12,458 nt of DNA from assembly GCA_014084085.1 (NCBI GenBank), contig NPFB01000006.1, positions 402,973-415,430 on the forward strand, read 5' to 3'. Below are positions 1-7,126 of this stretch, piece by piece. Both the position numbers and the translations under genes were made by a program. The DNA is from Hondaea fermentalgiana (Eukaryota; Sar; Bigyra; Thraustochytrida; Thraustochytriidae). The notes beneath the pieces were generated by a model. The model was not told where the DNA came from, made no database searches, and saw only the letters and a list, made by a program, of their open reading frames with translations. Positions within the stretch are counted from its first letter, which is position 1. Each line of letters starts with the position of its first letter.

Positions 1-1065
1 GAGCCGCTGCGCGGTGCCGCGAGGGGCGCAGGTGGCGAGCGTCGAACGATGCGGACGGGCCAGCTGGCCAGCTCGAGGGCCGGGCAGACCCGGCGAAGCG
101 TCGCGCCGCAGGCGTCGCGGAACCACCTGCAGCTCGCAGCCGCGGCGGGCGCTGCGCCGGAGGAGCTCGCGCGAGGCGACTTTCGAACGTGGAGACCTGG
201 CCGTGAATGATGATGTCAAGGGAAGGAGCGGCAAGATGGTGCGGAGTGCTTGCACGACGAGATGGCGCGGGGGAGAAGTCTTCGACTGGCCGCTCGCGGT
301 CCTCTTCTGACAGCTGCAGCTGCTGCTGCTGATCTGCGCGCAAATGGCCAGCGCCGGGAGGGCCAAGCGTGCCAGCTGCGCTGCGGCTGTTTGCGGCAGC
401 AGGGTCCGCGCGGCCAGCAGTGCAGCTGCGACGAGCGAATGCGAGATGCCAAAGGGATTGGGATGCGGGATTCCTGGGATGCCTTGTATACGACGACTCT
501 CTCGAAGCAACAATATCGCAGTCGCGACACGACTGCGAGCGTTCTCGAGCTCGGGCTCGCCATCGGCAGAGAAGGGCAGGTGACCGGTGCGTAGCTACGC
601 AGTAAAGAGACCGGAAACGGGCTGCCGCGCGAAGACGCAAAATCATCGAGGTCATGCGATGTGCGTTCAAGACCGGTCGGGCCGCCCGCTGCCGTGATGC
701 GACAAGACGAGACGAAAAGTCGTGGTACCATTATCGGCGCCTGCAGCTGCAGCGCGCGCGAGCCGCCTCGATCTTGCCGCGAACGTGTCGTTCTCACTGC
801 TGCTGCCAGCGACATGACAGTCACCATGGCCACAAGTTGCGCCACCGTCGATCCTGCATACGGTCTCCACGCCAATCGAAGACGGCGAGCGAGGCCAGTC
901 ATGGAGAGGATCTCCCCATGAAAGACGTTGCGGCGCGGCGCGGTGCGTTGCGGTGCGATGTGATACGGAACAATGTGATGCATCTCGTCGTCATCACAGG
1001 CCCTCGCCAAGCCTGGAGTCATTGTCCCCAAGTGCATCCCGGACACATTGGCCCACCAACACCCC

Positions 1066-1121
1066 TTGCTTGCTTGACTTGTTGTTAGTATTTACTTGCA
1101 CACACTGGCTTGCTTGCTTGC
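1066..1121. repeat. Two short TTGC tetranucleotide runs
   Basis: A run of TTGC units at 1066-1075 and a second (CTTG)n run at 1109-1121 flank about 33 bases of AT-richer sequence. Similar tetranucleotide runs recur in the spacers of this window, so this looks like background simple-sequence DNA, not a specific site. Confidence 0.5.
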
Positions 1122-1257
1122 ATCTTGAGCGATTCCACCTCGGAGGACCCAATCTACGACGGAAATCGCAAGGCATGGACGCGCGTCGCAGTCCCAGGCA
1201 ATCCTCATGCGGGCGCCCCATTCAACGGCAAACAGTTCACAGTAGTTCAAGTCGCTG

Positions 1258-1351
1258 TCGCTGTCACTTTACAGCTGGAATTCATAACAATTTGTTTCTC
1301 GATTGTATGGCCATTGTCATTTTTGGTTTGGTCACGACAAAGTGACAGCGA
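1258..1351. repeat. Perfect 13-bp inverted repeat with 68-bp spacer
   Basis: TCGCTGTCACTTT at 1258-1270 is matched exactly by its reverse complement AAAGTGACAGCGA at 1339-1351. The match does not extend on either side. The right arm is followed by a smaller GTGACA/TGTCAC hairpin (1342-1361) and lies among repeated GTCAC(C)GACAAAG motifs (1331-1342 and about 1358-1371). It could be a subterminal region of the transposon remnant that follows, or a chance hairpin. No function can be assigned from sequence alone. Confidence 0.5.
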
Positions 1352-1713
1352 AAAAATGTCACCGACAAAGGGATTTCGTATTGCGTGACGGTAAATCCCA
1401 ATGTGGCGGGAGGAAGGGGTGTCGCCACTATTTTGCCGCCCTCGGTGCCGAAAGAAATGCCACCGAAGAGGTCACCCGGCAAAGCCACTATGATATCTTC
1501 AGCAACATCGATGGGACTGAAAGCGACGCGACAACAACAACAGCCACGGCCGAAAAATGCATTCAATCTCTGTTGGGCAGGCGTGATCTTTATGTTGCCA
1601 CAACCAGACACGAGAAACGATTGCTCCGTTGTTTACGACATCTATCTGATATCATCGCAAAACAACAAGGCATCGTGGGATCGCATGCATTCTGGCCAAG
1701 GTCTAGGCAATAG

Positions 1714-3438
1714 TCGCTCAACAAGTCTGATTTAACCAACAGCTATGCCAATTCCTTTATGTCAAAGAGCTTGAGCATCAAGGGGCACCAAGCATCGGCA
1801 TTTCACACAGTCCGCCTCTACATTCAGATCTGGCGAGCTTGGGGCATCGACATCTCTGACACCATCAAGCGGCAAATCCAAACACTCGAAAAGAAGAATG
1901 GCTCTCAGAGAAGATAACACGGCTGAACAAGCTACAGCAGACCAAGGCGACCCAATTCAAGGCTAATGAGGCAAGCTGGGAAGCTATGGTGCACTACATG
2001 TCGACAGTGGTACCAGAAGAGTTTCGACAACATCTTGCAACTGCGGCGAGTAACAGGAATGGGCATGCAAGTGTCGCAGAGTTTAGCTTCAATGAAATGG
2101 TCATTAGTGGAAATAAACGCGACAAGGACCTAAAGGAGATTCTACGTGGAACCAGAGCCTTTGCTTCGCTGCTGCGATACACTGGCATGAGATCGATTAC
2201 TGGTGCTAACGTCACCTTTGGAGGACTTTACCGAGCAACCTGATGGAAGCGTCCTCTTGCAGCGCATAGAGAAGAAATGTGGTTTGATTCGGAACGTCGA
2301 AAACTGTTGTATTTGCGAATTGTGCCTCACAAGGACCCAGAGCAGGGTACGCTGGTTCATCTAGCCGAGTACTTTTGGCTTGTTCGTAGCAATCCGACAT
2401 GTAGTTTGCACCCGTTTCCCAGAGTGTTCAAGAGAAAGCAAGGGCAAGATGCAGTTAACTTTGCAAAGCTGCTCCAAAGAAGGTACATTGCTATGATGCA
2501 CGCGGTGGCCATTGCATGTGGGTTGCCAGACAGACTTGACGAGAAACGATTGCACATCTTTCGTGTCACTTGCGAGAACGTCCTTGGAGGTCTTGGTGCA
2601 ACGGGTAGAGACCGGCAAGAGTGCGTTGGTTGGAAACACGACACACAGGCTCAAAACTACAGCTCCCTAAACATCGGGCGTTCAATAGCAATGCACCATA
2701 CCTCATAGCAGGACGAGAAGGCAGGAAAGACAAACCTCATCCAATTTGGAATCTCTTCGACAAGGTGGATCCCTGTGAAGAGATCATGTCGTGCTGGAAC
2801 CGGGTCAACTTTCTGGCAACAGCTGATAGATTTACTCATTCCAGCGACACTGTAGTTGATCATATCTTTCGAAATGAATTGGAGCGCCACATAGTCAACG
2901 AGAACATAGACCAACATATCTCTGATCCAAAGCTTTTGCTCAAGCGGGTGCGGGAACTGGAAGCTCAATTTCAGGAGGCAAAGCAGAAGATAGCTCAAGA
3001 GAACCACGGCGTCTCTGCTGCATGATCGCCAAGACAACAACTGGAGGCGCTGGTCTTGAAAATCAAGGGAAAGAAACACGAGGAGGATTTTCTGAAACCC
3101 TATGCAGGCCATTTGGATGAAATCGCTCGGCTCACCGGTGTGGGTGCCGGCAAACATAATAGCTTTGTTCTTGAACCATCGACCGCCACTGGCAAGGATT
3201 TGGTTTGAATTCTTGTCTTGGCAGCGATTGCGTCTAAGAAGCCAAACAAAGGTACATATCAGAATTGGTTCTCTTCTGTAAATGGGGAGCGAAGGATCAT
3301 GGCGATCCTTCAACGATGCGACACAGCGAGCTGGACCTCCTTCGAGGAATCAATGAGGAGCTGAAATTTACAATTTTACTGCCGTCTGTGGAGAATTTAA
3401 AGAGGAGATACAAAACGAGCGGTTTTCGAGGGACATAA
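1714..3438 (+). pseudogene. Decayed tyrosine recombinase, Crypton-like transposon remnant
   Basis: This is a degraded site-specific recombinase (integrase) of the tyrosine recombinase family. In Cryptons such an enzyme is the only protein and moves the element by cutting and rejoining DNA through a covalent tyrosine link. An N-terminal helical core-binding-like segment lies at about 1741-1900. The first catalytic Arg is in TGMR (codon at 2190). The HIFR box puts His at 2553 and Arg at 2562. A Trp is at 2631 (GWKH) and the presumed nucleophile Tyr at 2658 (QNYSS). The spacings of His+3, Arg+23 and Trp+9 equal those of Cre (H289, R292, W315, Y324). The reading frame is broken by shifts near 1890-1905, 2210-2220, 2280-2300 and 2695, with TGA stops at 3023 and 3206. 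A C-terminal tail of about 260 codons follows the Tyr, with a probable coiled coil at about 2930-3090. No reverse transcriptase is visible, so a DIRS-type origin is less likely. The true start is unknown. Confidence 0.75.
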
Positions 3439-3478
3439 GCTGAATGTGGGGCAATTCGATGACTTTCGTCTCATTTGT

Positions 3479-4975
3479 TTAGACATAAGGAGACCGAGTC
3501 CGTTTCAGAAACGCCTCGGGGCCATCTCCGTAAGTTCTTCCTCGCAACCAGGCTCTGCGGCTCTGCGGGGGTTCCCACTCTTTGCGCTCCCGTGTGGAGA
3601 ACGCAGGTAGGCTCGCAAGTACCACCGGGGCGCCCTCTGCAAGGTCTCGATGGAAGCTATTGTTTGTGTCATCCAGCCTCGCGATGTGAGATGGCCGGGA
3701 GCACGCATGAGAACCAGTTCCGTCCTCTTCGGCTTTGACCTTCCACCGCCCACGGCTCTGGATCTTCAACCAGGCGCTCTCATCCAAACGCAGTTTGTTT
3801 AGCTCAAACGCAAACTCGCTGCCCAACTCGCACAAAAACGGGTGGTGGCACCGATAAAAGCCCTTGTCGTTCGTTTGAGTGAGCGGCATGATGCTTTTGA
3901 GCTTGAGACCTGACTTCTCAAAGTTGAAATTTTCGATGGAGTATATTTCGGCTGCAACCTCGTAGTGAAGCTTTGTGCCAGTGTGAGAACCGGAATGCTT
4001 GCGAAAGCAAGTTGGGTACCAGCACCCCGTGAACGGGTCTGTTGCATGGATGTGCGAGAGCAGAATAAGGGCATTCACGGCATGGAGTTCTGGTTCGGAG
4101 TAGCCGCGGGCCAAGGAAACATCCCACATTTCCAGATCTTCAGGTGGCTCGAACACGGGGCGTAACATCGCTTCCACGTCTGCATACGTCCGTTCGTGGG
4201 CAGCACCACACTCGACAATCTCAGTTGGTGGCTTGGGAAGGTTTGCATTGTTGATATCAGCAAATGCTACAAGCCACTCCTGAGCCCCTTTGTCCCGAAC
4301 GTCACGCTTCAGTCTTTTTACCTCATCCCATTCTGCAAGCAACTTGTGGGTTTCGTGCTGTATCACTTGGTCTTTTGCCATCTTTGCAATCAAATTCTTC
4401 TTCTTCTTGGTTCGCCCTTCTTTCGCTGCAACCTTAAACAGGTTTACCACGTGTGCCCGCCACAGTAGTGATGCACATTCGGACGACTTGGTGAGATCCG
4501 CGATCTGATCTTGTTGCAGCGAAGTTATGATCCGCGTCAGGGTATCCCAGTCCTTTTCCTTCAGCGCCTTTCTCGCTTTCTCCAGGAGTTCCAAATTCTC
4601 CACGACGATGACTCCCTCCGACGAAGCAGAGGCAGCACTTGAACTGCTCAAATGGCTGGTGTCACCGGCACTGCCAGGAGCAGGAGGGGCAGTTGCATCA
4701 TCGCCGACTCCCGGCTGCTCCGCAGAGGAACCGCTATCGCCGCGCTCCTCCCCATCGGGACTGGCAGACTCTGTGCTCGCAGCATCGTTCATCTGCTTGC
4801 AGTGCGGTTCCCGCCCTCTCTTCCCTCCTGCCTCCAAACGTGCTGACGTCCTGCGGTTCGGGCGCGCCTTTGTTGGACAAGACACCGCCCAGAGTTTGGG
4901 GTTTCCCATGCATAGCACAACCTCGGTCCCATGAGACCAAGATTCCACAACAACATGGTGAGGTGCAACAACCAT
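3479..4975 (-). CDS. Intact ORF of unknown function, Cys/His-rich patch
   Basis: I do not recognise this protein (498 aa from the first ATG at 4975). Residues 1-61 are basic and not clearly coding. Residues 62-120 are acidic, rich in Ser, Ala, Gly and Pro, and probably disordered. Residues about 125-225 are charged and helical (LEKARKALKEKDWDTL, then a KKKK stretch) and vaguely recall a TFIIS N-terminal/LW helical bundle, a weak resemblance only. Residues about 255-400 look globular, with Cys318, Cys323, His327, His331, His337 and later Cys376, His377, His378, Cys382, which could bind metal. The last 70 residues are Arg/Ser/Pro-rich. The start is uncertain: an in-frame ATG at 4792 (437 aa, beginning MNDAAS) is equally plausible, and neither has a strong initiation context. 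The gene is convergent with the recombinase remnant (stop-to-stop gap about 40 bp) and lies between two broken transposons, so it may be transposon-derived. It contains no stop or frameshift, unlike both neighbours. Confidence 0.55.
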   Translation of the reverse strand: MVVAPHHVVVESWSHGTEVVLCMGNPKLWAVSCPTKARPNRRTSARLEAGGKRGREPHCKQMNDAASTESASPDGEERGDSGSSAEQPGVGDDATAPPAPGSAGDTSHLSSSSAASASSEGVIVVENLELLEKARKALKEKDWDTLTRIITSLQQDQIADLTKSSECASLLWRAHVVNLFKVAAKEGRTKKKKNLIAKMAKDQVIQHETHKLLAEWDEVKRLKRDVRDKGAQEWLVAFADINNANLPKPPTEIVECGAAHERTYADVEAMLRPVFEPPEDLEMWDVSLARGYSEPELHAVNALILLSHIHATDPFTGCWYPTCFRKHSGSHTGTKLHYEVAAEIYSIENFNFEKSGLKLKSIMPLTQTNDKGFYRCHHPFLCELGSEFAFELNKLRLDESAWLKIQSRGRWKVKAEEDGTGSHACSRPSHIARLDDTNNSFHRDLAEGAPVVLASLPAFSTRERKEWEPPQSRRAWLRGRTYGDGPEAFLKRTRSPYV

Positions 4976-5465
4976 CCATCCCTTCAATTTTTTCTAAAGT
5001 TGCATTTGTTAGTAAATTTTACAAATCGAGTTGAGCGACTGGCCAAAAGGCACTAAAAGCAGCAAACAGGCTTTAAAAAGCATCTGAAAGGCACCTTGGA
5101 GAAACCTTGCAATTGGTTGGTGCGCGTAGCTACGTGCTCGGGAATCAAGAGACCTTGGTTGCTACTATTGTCTTCGCTGAATTCACAGTCAGTCAGATGA
5201 TTGAAAAAGGTTTCGGGGAGATTTGATGCTTCTGCAGATCTCAGTGGGGCGTGTGACGGCTTGAAGTCTGCGAACGACAGTGTGCGCTTGCGGCGCTTGC
5301 GCAGCTTCTTAAAAGGCCCGAAGGCGCTACGCGTGAGCGCGTGGTTGCAGTTGTCGCGGTGTCGCTCGTGGCAGAACTCTCTGCGCCTTCCCAGACTTGT
5401 TCTGGTTGCAAAGGACGGCGTTGACCATCGAGGAGAGATCGTTAGGTTGACGCGTGGTCGTTAGG
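4976..5465. other. Spacer between unknown ORF and piggyBac remnant
   Basis: The first 130 bases are AT-rich (TTTTTTCTAAAG, TTTTACAAATC) and would be the promoter side of the minus-strand ORF. From about 5120 the sequence is GC-richer and has a 10-bp palindrome, CGTAGCTACG, at 5125-5134. Plus-strand open frames here are Arg/Leu-rich without recognisable features. It may include the 5' untranslated part of the transposase element that follows. I see no RNA gene. Confidence 0.4.
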
Positions 5466-6531
5466 ATGTCAACGAAGCGCAAAGTGAGGGTTGCGAGCAA
5501 AGATAGAAGCGCGGATGAAGATAGAGTTGCGAACGAAGCAGTCGGAGAAGAAGTCGAGGTCATGATGGTCTCTGCATTCACTGGCTCGAGTGTACTATTT
5601 GCTCAGAACTCGACGTCTGCAGAGCAATCCCAAGGCGCTCTGAAAACACGTTAAGCGAAGGGCACGAAAACGAAATTTAACACTCCCATGACGTGCCAAT
5701 GGTGTGGAGTATCAACGCACGAGCGAAAGAACGCGAAGGAATGTCCTTACGACCAGTCCTCTTCGAGCTCAAGCGCACAGAGATCCCAGAATCGAGAGAC
5801 CCAGAGAAGCGGCGCTCACATAGATGGCGATTGGACTCCGCTTCCTTGTCCAGACGAATACGATTTTCTTTGGGAGGATGATATTCGATCTTTTGTTTTT
5901 AACCGACGTGTAAAGGTGCAGCTCGATTCATATGCGAAAAGCTTCAGGCTCATTCGGTGGCATATAGCTTTGAAGAGCCTCAACTGAACATGTTGAATAT
6001 ATTCCGCATCATCAGGGAACGACTCGTAAAGGAGCTTTTTGAAAATGCCAGGGTCATTTCGGCCACACAAGGCGCACCACCACTGACCTTTGTAGAATCA
6101 TGGGAGTTCCTTGCGGTCCTGGTAATCCATCAGTGGATTGGAGTCAAGGACTTCGCTTTGAAACTTCTGAGAGTGTACAGCTTTGGTCAGTACGGTTTGC
6201 GTTCGAGGCCGAACGAACTCTCTGAGATGCGCTTCACCAGGATCCAGAAAGCTCTCACGATGAAAGATCCGAAGACGAGATCGGGAACATCCAACACATG
6301 GCATGATCGGCGAACGTCGTAAACGACTGGGAAGACATAGAAAACTTGCTTACGCTGACACTCGCAGTGTTGCTCTCACACCGCATACGTGCCTCGTGAT
6401 AGATGACGAACTCGTCAAGCGATCTCTTATCTCGGGAAGTTAGCGACAAAAAGGCGCGAAAGGACGGACTTAAAAACGACGCTTGCGCTGATGCGCTATA
6501 CCGCCTCATGTACTCCATTGGCCGGCATCAT
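5466..6531 (+). pseudogene. Decayed, truncated piggyBac-like transposase
   Basis: This is a remnant of a piggyBac-family DDE transposase, an enzyme that excises and inserts its element at TTAA. The likely original start is the ATG at 5466 (A at -3, peptide MSTKRK). An in-frame TAA at 5652 interrupts it. A small CxxC...H...C motif follows (CQWCG, TH, CP; 5694-5750) and resembles a zinc knuckle. After a frameshift near 5950, the segment 5957-6260 matches the family's pre-catalytic region: an acidic/aromatic helix (ESWEFLAVLVI), then SEMRFTRIQKAL and MKD. Further shifts lead to LVIDDELVKR (Asp/Asp/Glu codons 6402-6410), at the position of the first catalytic Asp (iDE motif), then the KKARKDGLKN...MYSIGR block (about 6450-6528) that matches the P-K-x-G-x-K...Y-x-G stretch. 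The downstream part with the remaining catalytic Asp residues is missing. The assignment rests on motif order, not on a search. Confidence 0.68.
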
Positions 6532-7126
6532 CGGCGTGTTTTAACAAAAAAACAGAAAAAAAGAAGAGGGGTAAACCAAGCGCCACGTTTGTCTTTCTGT
6601 AACGTCCACCACTCTGTCTCGCCCGCCAGCCGTCGTTTTGCCGCGATTGCTCCCAATCGCCATCCACGCTCTTGTGCATCACGGCGAGGTATAGACTAGT
6701 AGTAAGAAAATAAAAATGACAAGAAAAGAACAGATACGGTTCAAAGGAACAGAACGCGACGAGACATAAGTGGCACTGGCGCGCGAGCGAGCGGTATGAT
6801 GTTCTCAGGTGCTCAACGGATCGTTGGGGCTGCACTCTTCGCACCCTGCTCACCTTGCTTGCAGCGCTAGCAAGGCTTGTGGTTCTCGAGATCAAAAGCG
6901 GGAGAGTAATTATAATATCAGGCAGGTAGCTAGCTAGTTGTCCGAATGACTCCGTAGCCTCGGCACAAACAGACAGTCTTTTGGTTTGAGGTCTAGACTG
7001 CGCGCCGGTCGGCGCCGCTGCTGGTGCTGCTGCGCGCTGCTGCGCGGGCAGCGAGACGGCCCTGGCGGCTGTGGCCGACGCTCGGCAACCTCGCCTGATT
7101 ACATCACAAAAGTAATAACGAGCAAA
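6532..7126 (+). promoter_or_regulatory. 5' region of the channel gene
   Basis: No supported gene lies here. It starts with an A-rich stretch just past the transposase remnant (6543-6564). An AT-rich patch, GTAATTATAATATC, sits at 6906-6919 about 210 bases before the channel ATG and could be a core promoter element. A GTAGCTAGCTAG repeat follows at 6927-6938. The last 140 bases before the ATG stay open in the channel frame but code for a Cys/Arg-rich peptide that starts only at a TTG, so I treat them as 5' untranslated leader. A minus-strand open frame across 6506-6895 also lacks an early ATG and any domain. Confidence 0.4.

Larger units (their letters stand above)
1..1713. other. Left-hand region with no supportable gene
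   Basis: No reading frame here shows a recognisable domain. Positions 1-300 are very GC-rich. A plus-strand frame is open from the window edge to a TGA at 208-210 and could be the 3' end of a gene entering from the left, but other frames are open too and base composition by codon position is not decisive. Positions 310-760 hold scattered CTGCAGCTG-type motifs. Positions 1066-1121 hold two short TTGC runs. Positions 1250-1500 hold short related motifs of the kind GTCAC(C)GACAAAG and GCCACTAT, in both orientations. A plus-strand frame is open to the TAG at 1711-1713 and is in phase with the recombinase remnant that follows, so the last few hundred bases may belong to that element. Confidence 0.4.

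Noticed and set aside
216..1046. Minus-strand open frame of 276 codons
   Set aside because: It begins at GTG (first ATG at 1037), is Ser/Arg/Ala-rich without any domain, and overlaps several other open frames in GC-rich DNA. I see no support for coding, though it cannot be excluded.
3023..3208. TGA codons at 3023 and 3206 as possible recoded (sense) codons
   Set aside because: The intact channel, MYB and minus-strand ORFs contain no internal TGA and use TGG for Trp. The same remnant also has frameshifts, so these are ordinary disabling stops.
2657..3313. Minus-strand open frame of 218 codons opposite the recombinase tail
   Set aside because: It is antisense to the readable recombinase frame; its Leu/Phe-rich look arises from the complement of the charged coiled-coil stretch.
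589..5134. Shared CGTAGCTACG palindrome at 590-599 and 5125-5134
   Set aside because: Ten-base matches are expected by chance in a window of this size, and the surrounding sequence matches only loosely (a later AAGAGACC).
5201..5464. Plus-strand open frame before the piggyBac remnant
   Set aside because: It is Arg/Leu-rich with no recognisable motif and ends just before the remnant's own ATG. I cannot tell it from a chance frame.
6506..6895. Minus-strand open frame of 129 codons upstream of the channel
   Set aside because: It has a TTG start, no domain and overlap with the end of the piggyBac remnant; it is more likely promoter DNA.
6986..7126. 47-codon upstream extension of the channel frame
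   Set aside because: It starts at TTG, not ATG, and encodes a Cys/Arg-rich peptide unlike the rest. A good ATG follows at 7127.
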